DNA from: Elasticomyces elasticus
Taxonomy: Eukaryota > Ascomycota > Dothideomycetes > Mycosphaerellales > Teratosphaeriaceae
DNA length: 64,000 bases
NCBI GenBank assembly: GCA_035926095.1
Contig: JAVRQT010000008.1
Span: 1 to 64,000, forward strand
Reading direction: 5' to 3'
Below, in pieces: positions 21,902 through 32,303 of this stretch. Both the position numbers and the translations under genes were made by a program. Every line of letters starts with the position of its first letter. Positions within the stretch are counted from its first letter, which is position 1. The notes beneath the pieces were generated by a model. The model made no database searches and was not told the origin of the DNA. It saw only the letters and a list, made by a program, of their open reading frames with translations.

Positions 21902-22560
21902 CGCCCACTAAAGTGATTTGGGTGTCTAGGATGCTAGATGTTGGTTGCTGTTTTAAGGACGGCAGCGATGCAAAGCCAGGCGCACTTAGTAAGATCGACG
22001 CCCCGTAGAGCCCATGTACTACGCTACATGCGGAATGATTCGAGGCAGTACAAAAGTACATGCAAGGCTGTGGGCTCGTCACTGTTGTTGATGTGTTGTC
22101 CGGCGGTGGCAAATAGGCTTCCGGCCCGTGCTTCCGAACGCACGGGCCGTCTGACGCTAGTGCGGCATAGCTCTTGGCTACAAACAATCGAAAGTTGCCG
22201 TCTCCTCTTTGACACAAGCACCCGTGTGCACTCCCTTGTTAGCTGGCTGAGCTCAATCTCCAGCGTACTGGTTATCGAGTATATCACGGCATGTCTGACT
22301 TGGGCACTACTCGATATCGCCCATAGCTAAATACCGAGCGCGCCCTGTGACTGCCGCAAAGAGTCCGAGCCGTGAGGAAAACCTGCTGCACATACTCTCG
22401 CTTGGAGTACATATTCCAAGGCCACCTTAGCCAGAAGTTGGCAATCACCATCACCATCTCACTAGCTTTGCTTCTCGTCCCCCGGCGCAGCTCAATCGTA
22501 TCAACTTCTTGACAGCAGCAATTGATCACTCGCAGAGCTACCACATCGGACAAGTCAGAC
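21902..22560. other. Intergenic / divergent promoter
   Basis: This lies between the divergent APH-like gene and the aminotransferase gene and presumably carries both promoters. No additional gene is supported. Confidence 0.45.
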
Positions 22561-24121
22561 ATGGACGACTCGAGTTTCCTCTCCTCTCGTGCCTTCGAGA
22601 ACGTGCGGAACCCCGACCACTGGGCGCCTCTCGTCCAAGCACTATCGAACTCATGGAGCGTGGCGAATACGAAAGGTACGGTCATCCTAGGCCTTGCCGA
22701 GAACACCCTGATGCATCAAGAGATTGCCGACCACATCAAATCTCATTTCGAAATCGACACTCACAGCCAGTTCACTTACGGCCATGGGCCCCAGGGCTCC
22801 CCACGACTGCGGAAGGCATTGGCCACATTCTTCAAGGAGAACTTCCACGCTCGTGGCGAAGTCACAGCGGAGCAGTTCGTAATTGCTTCAGGAGTTTCTG
22901 CGGTCATTGATCATCTTACGTGGTGCATTTGCGACGAAGGCGAAGGCATCTTGTTTCCAGCACCACTGTATACAGGGTGAGAGGATCTTGACACTGCTTT
23001 GATCGCGAGATGTGTTGACGGTGGCGCAGCTTCACTAATGACCTCCCTACACGAAGCCGAGGGAAGCTCTTGCCAGTATCGTTCCGTAGGGACGACGGCA
23101 CGCTCGATCCAGACGATATCTTCGACGCCACAGCCAACACAAGATGCATGGAGCGTGCTCTGGTGCAAGCTAAGCAAAATGGTGTGAAGGTGAAAGCGGT
23201 CATGATCACAAAGTAAGGTGCAGCGATGCATGCCGAACAGCCACTAATTGATTCGCAGCCCACATAACCCACTCGGCAAATGCTATGTATGTGTCTCGCC
23301 TTTACGCTACTTCCGAGCTGACCAGCCACAGCCACCAGACACTATCAAAGCTATCGCAGCATTCTGCGAGAAGCACAGCCTTCACTACCTCTCGGACGAG
23401 ATCTACGCCAACTCTGTCTTCGTGAACGACAGGTACCCAAAAGCGACAACCTTCCACTCAGTCTTGTCGGTCGATCTCGACAACGTGATCAGACCTCATC
23501 TGATCCACGTGCTCTACGGAGCAGCAAAAGACTTCTGCGCCAACGGTCTACGGCTAGGCGCTCTTTACACCCGCAGTGTCGCGCTTAATAACGCCATGAC
23601 GACTATCACGTACGTCTCAGGCTTCATGCAATGCGACCAGTAACCTAACAATCTACAGCACTTTCTCGTGGCCGTCCTACGTGATCCAGGATACTTGGGC
23701 GAGGATTCTTGAAGACGAGAAGTTTCTGCAGTGTTATCTTCCGGAGAACCAGAAGCGGCTAGCTACCAATTACAGCACGCTAATCAAGTTCCTTGACGAC
23801 AATTCCATATCCTACTTCCGGGGTGGCAATGCTGGCATATTTCTCTGGGTATACCTTGGACAAGGGACCGCTTCGAGCGGTAGATCTGGCTGTTTCGACC
23901 ATGGACAAGCCGACGTAACATCTGCGACGCTCGAAGCTGAACAATCATATGACCGTCTGCTAGCGGATACCTGCCTGAAGAACGGTGTCATGATTGGGAG
24001 AGGTAGCAGGTTCCTCTCGGAGGAGGCTGGATGGTTCCGCATCACCTTCAGTGCTGACGATGAGGCGTTGCGAATTGGCCTCGATAGGATTGACCAGAGT
24101 ATCGTTGAGCTCTCGGCCTGA
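22561..24121 (+). CDS. ACC-synthase-like PLP-dependent aminotransferase (fold type I)
   Basis: Four exons, 22561-22976, 23030-23212, 23259-23609 and 23659-24121, join in frame (all phase 2) to 470 residues. The start MDDSSFLSSRAF is preferred; an in-frame ATG at 22522 would add 13 residues. Seen: GTVILGLAENTLMHQEI (typical of 1-aminocyclopropane-1-carboxylate synthases and relatives), YGHGPQGSPRLRKALATFF, VIASGVSAVIDHL, the NPHNPLGKCY loop, LSDEIYANSVF and the PLP-lysine segment YGAAKDFCANGLRLG with Lys at about 290. Fungal members include true ACC synthases and other alpha/gamma-acting enzymes, so substrate assignment is open. Unlike its two upstream neighbours it is intact. Confidence 0.92.
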
Positions 24122-24808
24122 GGAGCCGCGACGATGGACCTAGCATACAAGGATGATTCCGCCAACAGTTGCACCAAGACACTCGATGCCAACGTATTAT
24201 GCACGACTCCCGCAGTACGATACATGCGCTCGAGCGTTATTCGGCGTCGTGGAGATCCTCCTATGTGCGGATAGTATCCACACAGTTGAGCTAGTCCAGA
24301 GATAACGATGTATACAAAGTGGCTGCGTTTGCAGCCGGGAAATGCTGGTATGAAGAGAGACCGCGAAGCTTACACTCTGACAATCATGTTCGTATGGATG
24401 AAGGATTGGCCATTAGACAAGTACCACACCGAGCCGCTGCGACTTTGGACGCTCTACCTTTCAGCGGCCTACTCCGGGCTGGCTGAATGTATCTTTTGGC
24501 CGGTCAAAGTTTTGCCTCCACTTCCACCATCGTGCGAGCGAAAGTCGGCTGACCCAAGTGGTTGCAGTATCACAGCTTCTCAGGGTGTTGCAGCTATCCG
24601 TTCCAGAACACAGGTGACATGTTTCCGATCACACCAGGAGGCAAACACCGGTTGTGCGATGCTGCCAACCCAAAGGACGATTTATTGGTGGCCAGGAGTT
24701 GCACAACGAGTCCATACTGTGTGTTCTGCTTTCAGATCTTTAGTCAGGCGGCGACGGTCGTTCGTATATGCACCAGCTTCTACGCAGACTTCGAAAAAGC
24801 CATTCGAC
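24122..24808. other. Intergenic before the tandem secreted-protein array
   Basis: Frames here (for example 24308-24800) lack coding character. It presumably holds the promoter of the first array member. Confidence 0.4.
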
Positions 24809-25808
24809 ATGCTGCACTTGACGATCTCGACATTGGCGATCACGCTCCTGCTAGTTCACCGCGGAGTTGCTGATTGGCATGATTGCATTGCCTCCCAGGA
24901 CAGTCTAACGGACACGGTGAGCGTGAAGATCTACTGTTGGAGCAGCCGCACTGATACTGTTACTGCAGTATGACGACCCCGTCGGCGGCGGCGACTCAGG
25001 CTCAGCATTCGTCTACAATGGACTTCACTACAGCTCCACCTTTGACGTCAGTATCCTGTCGAATACACCTCCCAGAGATGGCTAACAGGATCCGGTGGCA
25101 GATCGGACCTGTTAATCCCTACAACCTAGGCTCATTCGCGGTCTCGCCGCCGAATCTCCTGTAAGTAAAATGATGGTCGTGACCCTTGAAAGCGTGCGCA
25201 TCATCTCAAGATCGCTGAGTGGTTATGAGCTGCGACCATCGATCTTAGCTTGTCATCTCCGTGAATTTGGGAGAGAGGTCTTGAGGCTAAATCTTTCCAA
25301 CTTTCGAGGCGTCCGCTAATCCTGCCACTCATCGACTACAGCAGCGCTAGTGGCATCTCTGGCAATCCTCGTTATTCCAATACACAGAACGCTACCATCT
25401 CCGTGCTCGGTGGTTATACTCTCCTGAACGAGCTGTACTACGGCTGCGTGAATTCCGATGGGTAGATAAACAAGTGCTTCAATCCAGTGTGGTGTATCAA
25501 GTTAACATCGTTCCAGCGCTGTGCCCTGCACAATCTCGCTGACCGGGTTTGACGCGAGTGGGAACGCAGCTCCGGAAGTGCTCTTGCATTACATTGAGCT
25601 GGATGCGAGAAAGCTGGATTACTGGCGGCCCTATGAAGCACAGAAAGGGTTCGAGTATGTGAACTTCACATTCCGAGTCACGTCAAGCGCAACTTCTCCA
25701 TTCTCGATTAGGATGGTGTTCGACAACATTCGGCACTTCAACTGCGAAGCAGACACTCCCCAAATCACTGGTACGGTGACCACGCTAGGCAGGGCTTCGC
25801 CGACTTAA
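24809..25808 (+). CDS. Secreted protein, tandem family member 1
   Basis: Five exons, 24809-24916, 24969-25046, 25102-25160, 25342-25461 and 25517-25808, join in frame to 218 residues. A signal peptide (LTISTLAITLLLVHRGVA) is followed by the family motif SLTDT, a phase-0 intron, YDD..., VYNGLHYSSTFD, a second phase-0 intron, then SFAVSPPNLL, GGYTLLNELYYGCVNSDG, AVPCTISLTGFDASGNAAPE and the ending TGTVTTLGRAS. These align residue for residue with members 2 and 3. Two extra introns, after PPNLL and inside NSDG, are absent from the other two copies. The family is a beta-rich secreted type without a recognised catalytic motif; a surface or host-contact role is only inference. Confidence 0.82.
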
Positions 25809-26345
25809 ATATGGATGCTGTTGCAATCAACGATTTTTGTGGAGAGCGTACACTGGACGGGCGGTCCGAGCAGAAGCATCTTGTTCCATCAACCAGTTGA
25901 TTGGCGAGCGTGGGAGTGTGAGACATAGAACTTGGTAAGCACGGCTGTATCGAAACAGTACAAAAGCTTAGCCACATCATGTCGAAGAAATGTGCTTGCT
26001 CGAGTCAATGATTGCCTTGCCCTGGGCGTCGTAATCTGTGCTACCCTAATGCTTCCGGGCGTCAGCACCACACGAGATCAAGTACACTGGGCACTTCCCG
26101 GCCTCGAAGCGTCATGCAATATTGAGTGGGAGCACCCAAGACTGAATACCGCAGGTGTGTGACGCTCCCTTCTCTCCACAGCGATAGGACGGTTCGCTCC
26201 AAGACACAAGGGTTTGTGCAAGCGCTATGGTGACCAGCACTGAAAGTGGGCACTTCGGGTAAGCACTCTTACTTGATATGCGACGTCGCCTCCAGACGCT
26301 CCGAGCCTCGAAGCATCCCGCATACCATCTTTCAATCTCGGCAGA
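25809..26345. other. Spacer between array members 1 and 2
   Basis: No gene is seen. It contains the 3' flank of member 1 and the promoter of member 2. Confidence 0.45.
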
Positions 26346-27092
26346 ATGGCATTGAACACTTTAATCTTCGTACTGATGACGGTATCGTCATTCGGACATA
26401 CCGGACTGGCAGATACCTGCGGGAGCAGCATAACGGACACCGTGAGCTCCATCAGACGTCGCAATCAGATTGTCGTAGTCGCTGCGCTGACTTGGTTGCT
26501 ACAGTTCGATGATGTGCCAGTGCATGAGGCTCTGAGCGTCTACAACGGCCTAAACTATAGCTCTGCCTGGGCTGTAAGTCATCTGCAGTTAGTATCGCTG
26601 AATATATGTAATCTGCTTACCATATGAAAGGTCGGATACTCTTCCCTGGCAAACTCGCCGAACAACGCCCTCTGGACAAGCGCCACGACCGGAGACCCTC
26701 GCTTCCTCGCTGGAACCTTAGCCACCGTCGACGTCGTAAGCGGCTATGCTCTGTTCGAAGGCCTCTACCTCGGCTGTGCCAACAGTATTGGTGCAGTCAG
26801 ATGCGTGATATCCATCAACGGCACCGACATCAACGGTGCAGCCGTGCCGGAGGTCATATTCCATTACACGGAGCCTGTGACGTCCAAGCAGCTGTTGTTG
26901 CTCTCGCCTGCGGAAGGCGAACCGATCAAGTACACAAGTGCCACTTTCCGGGTCAAGTCCAGTGCGGATGGAACTTGGGTGACACGGATGGTGGTGGATA
27001 GTATCAAGCATACCAATTGTGAAGTCGCTGGTGATCAGGGTGTGCAGATCTCGAAGACTGTAACCACTCTGTATCCGGCTCCAACTGCTTGA
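26346..27092 (+). CDS. Secreted protein, tandem family member 2
   Basis: Three exons, 26346-26441, 26505-26573 and 26631-27092, all phase 0, give 208 residues. MALNTLIFVLMTVSSFGHTGLA is the signal peptide, followed by DTCGSSITDT, FDDVPVHEAL, SVYNGLNYSSAWA, ANSPNNALW, GYALFEGLYLGCANSIGAV, RCVISINGTDINGAAVPEV, FHYTEPV and the ending SKTVTTLYPAPTA. Two conserved cysteines (LYLGC and RC) probably pair. Introns 1 and 2 fall at the same codons as in members 1 and 3, so the family grew by duplication of an intron-containing gene. Confidence 0.85.
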
Positions 27093-27569
27093 ACGGGAGT
27101 CGACGAGTGAAGCGGCGGCTTTTGGAGCGAACGAGTCGCTATGAATATCGGGAGAGGCGAAGCGGCCCGAGTTCTGTGTGTATGGTAATGGTCACGATCT
27201 TCGAGTCCACTCATCGACCTCGCATCGTGCCGAGCATAGTCTCATGCAGTACTTGACAGCTGTGATCAACCCCAGAAGAGGTCCAAGTGTTAGGGTGACA
27301 CTCATAAACAGTCCACTGCAGATACGAGTTGTGCGATGCCGTTGGGTCGCACCAGTAGAGTCGAGTAGCTGCCTTGCAACTGTACCTCGACCAAGCGCGG
27401 GTGTTATGCATCGTCTGTGTATCGCTCACACGAACGGGAAAGGCGAACGCTGCAGTGTCTTGTGCTATGCAAGGTCAGGTTCGGTGTCTCGGGCTCACAT
27501 ACTATAGCACTGACATGGACGGTCCTGTTGATCAAGACCCAAGTATTTCGTACACTCGACGTTGCTCAG
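27093..27569. other. Spacer between array members 2 and 3
   Basis: No gene is seen; the frames present look non-coding. Confidence 0.45.
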
Positions 27570-28316
27570 ATGGCAGTCAATTCTTTAGTCTTCCTATTGG
27601 TAGCAGTATTCCTGTCAATCCATGGATCACTAGCGAATACTTGCGGACCCACCATTACCGACACGGTAGGCCATACTCGTCCGTCGCTTCGAACCACTTG
27701 ACTGATATCGTCACAGTACGACGACATTGCTCTTACTAGTGGGTTTGCGGAACCTCTCACGTACAACGGCCTCATCTACAGCCATGGCTGGAGTGTGAGT
27801 ATGCTAGTCGGACTCACAATTGCAACCGCTCATACCTCTATTTAGGTTCACGCAGGCAACCCATGGCAAAATGGTCCCTCGTTCGCACACTCGCCGCCGA
27901 ACGTCATTGACGGCAGTGCCTGGTCGGGAGACCCACGCATAGCCAACAACCCCAACCTTACCATTGCGATTGCAGCAGGGTATTTCGAGCTCAAGGGCCT
28001 GTACTTCGGTTGTCTGAACTCCAACGGTGCGGTACCTTGTTCTGTCGGGATCAGCGGCTTCGATGTGAACGGTGCCCAAGTGCCGGTATATATATATCGA
28101 TACGAGGAGCCGCACTCGTCGACATCCTTGATTTTTGCGGCGCCACGGGAAGGACCGGCGATCAAATTTGTGACTGCCATCATTCGTGTGGTGTCAAGTG
28201 CAGATGCACCGTGGACCACGAGCCTGCTGGTGGACAGTTTGGTGCATGTGAACTGCGTTGGAGGGCCCCAGATCACTGCTACCGTTACCACGCTGTATCC
28301 TGTTGCTTCTGGGTGA
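27570..28316 (+). CDS. Secreted protein, tandem family member 3
   Basis: Three exons, 27570-27665, 27717-27794 and 27846-28316, all phase 0, give 214 residues. MAVNSLVFLLVAVFLSIHGSLA is the signal peptide, then NTCGPTITDT, YDDIALTSGF, LTYNGLIYSHGWS, SFAHSPPNVIDG, GYFELKGLYFGCLNSNGAV, PCSVGISGFDVNGAQVPV and the ending ITATVTTLYPVASG. It shares the SPPN and NS(D/N)GAVPC motifs with member 1 and the intron plan with member 2. Confidence 0.85.
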
Positions 28317-28696
28317 GATTTTGTCAGTGTTGTAGTGATGAGTTTGGACAGAATCAGGGAATCGAAGGAGTGTTGGGAGTTTGTCCAGCTGCGTAGCATA
28401 ATAAGGAGCATTGAGATCCAGTTATGGTTGCCTCAACTACCTCATCGTCTCCCAAATGTCTCCTCGAACTCATGCTCATATACTGATTTGTGTGTGGGAT
28501 GTTCTTGATCAGACGTCCAAGACGTCGTCGTCGTCAATCCGGCTAGTCGCTTGGCGTCACTTGTCTTTCGGCGAACGCCGACCTCACCTCAACTTCCTTT
28601 TGTGATAGCATGAACACAGCAAAGCATGATAAGGTGCGTGAACGACTGTAAGAGATAGTATCACACGAAACACCTGCCATCTTGTATCCCACAATA
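28317..28696. other. Intergenic
   Basis: This is the 3' flank of array member 3 and the promoter of the hydroxyisourate hydrolase gene. Nothing further is seen. Confidence 0.45.
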
Positions 28697-29083
28697 ATGG
28701 CCGACCGACCCTTCATCACCTGCCACGTTCTGGACACCGTCTCGGGAAAGCCGGGAGCCGGCATAGATGTCAAACTGAAGCTGCTATCACCCTCGCAAGC
28801 TACGACAGCGCACTGGACAGCCAAGACAAACGGCGACGGCAGAGTGTCGACGTGGAGCTCTTCCGCAGATATCAATGAGGTTGTCTCAAAAGTGAAGAGT
28901 AAAATGGGAGACGATGACCAGATGGTGTGGAGCCTCACATTCGAGACTGAGACATACTTCGGGAAGGGCAAGACCTTCTGGCCGGAGGTTGAGCTGAGAT
29001 TTGCTGCGAAGAAAGGAGAGGAGCATTATCATGTGCCGTTGTTGTTGGGGCCTTGGAGCTACACCACGTACAGGGGTTCTTGA
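28697..29083 (+). CDS. 5-hydroxyisourate hydrolase (transthyretin-like)
   Basis: The enzyme converts 5-hydroxyisourate, the product of urate oxidase, to OHCU in purine degradation. It is a single exon of 128 residues. The start MADRPFITCHVLD places the conserved CHVLD motif at 9-13, as in the family; an upstream ATG at 28682 would add five residues. Also seen: SGKPGAGIDVKL, NGDGRV, HYHVPLLLGPWSYTTY and the diagnostic C-terminal YRGS that separates the hydrolases from true transthyretins. The length is standard. No other urate-pathway gene is in the window. Confidence 0.96.
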   Translation: MADRPFITCHVLDTVSGKPGAGIDVKLKLLSPSQATTAHWTAKTNGDGRVSTWSSSADINEVVSKVKSKMGDDDQMVWSLTFETETYFGKGKTFWPEVELRFAAKKGEEHYHVPLLLGPWSYTTYRGS

Positions 29084-29378
29084 AACATGTATGCAAGTAC
29101 TAGATTTCCTTCATGCGGCAATGCAGATCGAAGATAGGGTCCCCACCGGAATGAGCGTATCCTATAGCGGTGTGATGCGCTGTTTGCTGTCTCACCCATG
29201 CTGTAGTGAGGTCTTCCAACATAGACAAGGTCGACTACGACGAGCCCTGGAGATCCTAAGTGTCCTTTCCTTGTCGGACACAGCAACACCCTAATCTTGC
29301 AGCACCACACAATCCCGACTACACGACTTATCAACAGCCCGGCATCATACCACGAGAAAACACTCGCAGTGACTACCA

Positions 29379-30224
29379 ATGAACCCAGTCTACGGCATTG
29401 AAGCTATGATTTCCGGACCTGCAAAGACCATTGTTGACTATTTGGGGCGGGAAATTCTATTCTGGTTTATCCTTCTTCTCTTGCTCGTGGCAGTTTCCTC
29501 CGTAGGTTTTGTGTTGTGGAGGGTTCTAGCGACGCTGTACTACCAGGTCTACACCTTCGTCGAATCCTATCGGACCCAGCCGCATTCGGGGCCACAAATT
29601 GCGGACCCGACACCAGCGACACTACTGTCACGAGTTCTGCACCCCATACCTCACACAAGTATTCCTAACGACATTTGCGCAATTTGCCGAGATCCGGATG
29701 GATTCACGCGGCCTGTACAGATACCTTGCGCTCATGTGTTCTGCGACGCTTGCATCCGGTCTACCCTCGCAAACGTGGACACCTGTCCAATGTGTGCAAT
29801 GCCAGTTTTTGGCATCCGCCCAGCATCTGGCCCCATTGATTGGTTTGAAGCCAACTACAGATATTGGCTGGTCTTACTTCCTCTTCTAATCATGGCTATC
29901 CTCGTACTATGTTCCTGCATTGCCACGGAGGCCGTGACGTGGTCAGTCCAGAGTCTGACTCCTCATGCAAGGTTGGAGTATTACGATCGGCTCGGTGAGA
30001 CGTTCGTACGACTGGTGGTACCCACGACGATCGCGAATATCTCGCTACTCTTTCTCGCCATGCAAGATTCGATATCTGGCTTAGCACCTCGGCCGCGCAT
30101 CGTCCTGACCATCACGAGCACCGCGAGCCTCGTGGCAGTACTTACTATGCTACTGCTGTTGCCGACAGAACCGGGAGGCCTACCGTTCGTTCTGTTTCTG
30201 CTGTATCTTCCGGTCTTGGACTGA
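29379..30224 (+). CDS. RING-finger multi-pass membrane protein (paralogue 1)
   Basis: A probable membrane E3 ubiquitin ligase of 281 residues in one exon. The N-terminus has a hydrophobic segment (LFWFILLLLLVAVSSVGFVL), then a C3HC4 RING: ICAIC, 13 residues, CAHVFCDACIRST, then CPMC, with all eight ligands present. The C-terminal half has four or so further hydrophobic segments (WLVLLPLLIMAILVLCSCIA, SLVAVLTMLLLLP and others). It is the first of four related RING-TM genes within 10 kb; members 1 and 2 are on this strand, 3 and 4 on the other. Substrate and compartment are unknown. Confidence 0.85.
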   Translation: MNPVYGIEAMISGPAKTIVDYLGREILFWFILLLLLVAVSSVGFVLWRVLATLYYQVYTFVESYRTQPHSGPQIADPTPATLLSRVLHPIPHTSIPNDICAICRDPDGFTRPVQIPCAHVFCDACIRSTLANVDTCPMCAMPVFGIRPASGPIDWFEANYRYWLVLLPLLIMAILVLCSCIATEAVTWSVQSLTPHARLEYYDRLGETFVRLVVPTTIANISLLFLAMQDSISGLAPRPRIVLTITSTASLVAVLTMLLLLPTEPGGLPFVLFLLYLPVLD

Positions 30225-31002
30225 CACCAACCGATCAACTGAGACGGCTCAACCGGCGCGGCTCACATGCTTGAGTTCCTGCAACACTCCCAGCAATAGG
30301 TTCTGATCAATGTGCAAATCTCTGTCCCAGGCTTGATGATGGCAGAATAGTTGTGAGCAACATGCTGGCCGGGACAGCTGAATCGAGCGTTGCGCGAGGA
30401 CCCTGAAGTTGTCGTATCGATATACAGATTGGCACTGCAGCTACTTCGGCCAATATGCCAAGGCTGTCGGTCAAGGGATCTGAGGACACATAAGGCTTTT
30501 CATGGTGCCATGAATCTCGACTGGTACCGTCGACTGTGCTATTCATACTCGAGATGAAGTGTTTCGGAATAGGTTCGCCACGCTTTTGGCTACTAAGAGG
30601 GGCAAGCTGATTCCTTTATCAGTGCAGGGCCGGCACGGTTTTGGCCGGTGATCAGGAGCTGCACCTCACTTCACTCCGATGTGTGGGGCCCGATGGATGT
30701 TGCGTTGATCTGGGCCGACAGCGACTCACGCGTGTCGTATCGGCGCGGCAGTGAGCGGTAAATTGGTCTGGGGGTGAGGGACGTGAATACATATCGCTTG
30801 CATGTGCTGAGGAACCTGCAGTGAAGGAAGGTAGCGTGACAGATTGTCCGAATGCAGCAGGAGCGGTTGAACCCCGCATGAACTACCGCCCCTACTAGTG
30901 AACGGATCTTGCACGTTGAATCTTGCGTAACACATCAACGCTGCCGCAGTGTATGACTACATCCGAAACGAACCGCATCAACTACACACCGGACTATACA
31001 AC
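30225..31002. other. Intergenic between RING paralogues 1 and 2
   Basis: No gene supported. The end of this stretch is the promoter and leader of RING paralogue 2. Confidence 0.45.
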
Positions 31003-31818
31003 ATGCAGTGGCTGTCACGGCTTGAAGATTACCTGCTATCCCAAGTCCGTAGACTATCCTTGCATGAGCTCCGCCTTCTCGTGGCATTGAGCATCCTCGG
31101 AATCTTCTGGTCGCTCGCCAATCTTACCTCCATTCTGCTACGTCAACGCCTGCTCCTTCGGATGTTCCATCTTTTCAGTCTCCCGCTACTTGCCTTATGG
31201 CTCGTCGCTTACGCTCTGGCGGAGTCTCACACTCGCTCGTGGGAGCGACATCTGTCAAGAATACCAACAGGCACGCCATCAAAGCTGTTGGCCACCGTAC
31301 TCAGCTCAGTACCAGATACGGACATCCCTGACGACTGCTGCGCGATATGCAAGGACGCTTTCGAACTGCCGAAACGACTACCCTGTTCGCATGTCTTCTG
31401 CGATCAATGCATTCGCTCTGCACTCTGCCAAGTCGACATATGCCCACTATGCGCAGCGCCGGTCTTCGAGGCATTCTCACCCGAAGCAAGACGCCGGCAG
31501 GCTCGAGAGATCGACCTTCTTTGTTGGCGGGGCTGGCTTGCCGTGCCGATCGTGAGCACAATGGTCGCCTTGGCTCTGATGGCAATTGCGCTCGTCACTC
31601 ACCAGGACTTCGTCTACAGCATCGCGGTCTACGAGCTATGGCGTCCGCTCCTGATCATTTGGCTCGCTGCAGTGACGTTGGGGGTCGACGACAGCATAGC
31701 GATGTTCGACTCGGGTCTGCGTGGGGTTAATATAGTGATCTGCGCAATTGGGGTGGGTTGGTGCATCATGTGGTTGTCTGGGGTCGCTCCTCAGTACGGT
31801 CATATCACTTCTGGCTGA
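31003..31818 (+). CDS. RING-finger multi-pass membrane protein (paralogue 2)
   Basis: 271 residues, one exon; the first in-frame ATG (MQWLSRLEDYLL) is taken as start, the frame being open further upstream without ATG. Two N-terminal hydrophobic segments (LRLLVALSILGIFWSLANL, LFSLPLLALWLVAYALA) precede a complete C3HC4 RING: CCAIC, CSHVFCDQCIRS, CPLC. Three more hydrophobic segments follow. The short motif before the RING (VPDTDIPDDCCAIC) parallels paralogue 1 (IPHTSIPNDICAIC), supporting common origin. Confidence 0.85.
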   Translation: MQWLSRLEDYLLSQVRRLSLHELRLLVALSILGIFWSLANLTSILLRQRLLLRMFHLFSLPLLALWLVAYALAESHTRSWERHLSRIPTGTPSKLLATVLSSVPDTDIPDDCCAICKDAFELPKRLPCSHVFCDQCIRSALCQVDICPLCAAPVFEAFSPEARRRQAREIDLLCWRGWLAVPIVSTMVALALMAIALVTHQDFVYSIAVYELWRPLLIIWLAAVTLGVDDSIAMFDSGLRGVNIVICAIGVGWCIMWLSGVAPQYGHITSG

Positions 31819-32303
31819 GCTCGAGTTCACGGCGGGCTCTTCGACTGGATTGGTCGAATGTTCGCACACAGACATTCAGCACCAGCCACGCACTCGGCAA
31901 CCAGTGAATCCTAGCCTCCTCACTCTATGCGAGCACGACACTCGCTATATCAAGTGCTACACATTAGCACTTGAACAACGCATGAAGTTCGATGTGAAAC
32001 ACAGCATTACTGGAAGTGGAAGCGACATGAAAGCTCATCGATCTTGTCGGTGGTACAATGTATTGTCTGAAAGCTTGATCAGCGTTTTGGAGGCGTGCAA
32101 ACATGCAAGAGGAAGGGCAGGTGCGTCTTGCAAGCACATAAGGTACTGGATGAATATTTCGTACAGTCATGGCAATTGGATCGAGCGGAAGCTCAAATAT
32201 GAGCAACCCCCTGCACCAGCATACATACACTGGATGATCAGCAGTCCCATAATCATAACATAGGATACATTACCGAAATTTAGTTCCAGCGGAACAAATG
32301 ATA
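31819..32303. other. Intergenic between convergent genes
   Basis: This is the 3' flanks of RING paralogue 2 and the Glu-rich gene. No gene seen. Confidence 0.45.

Larger units (their letters stand above)
24809..28316 (+). repeat. Tandem array of three paralogous secreted-protein genes
   Basis: Three head-to-tail copies of about 0.75-1.0 kb are separated by about 0.5 kb spacers. Coding parts are clearly related while the spacers are not obviously similar by eye, so the duplications are not very recent. Confidence 0.85.
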
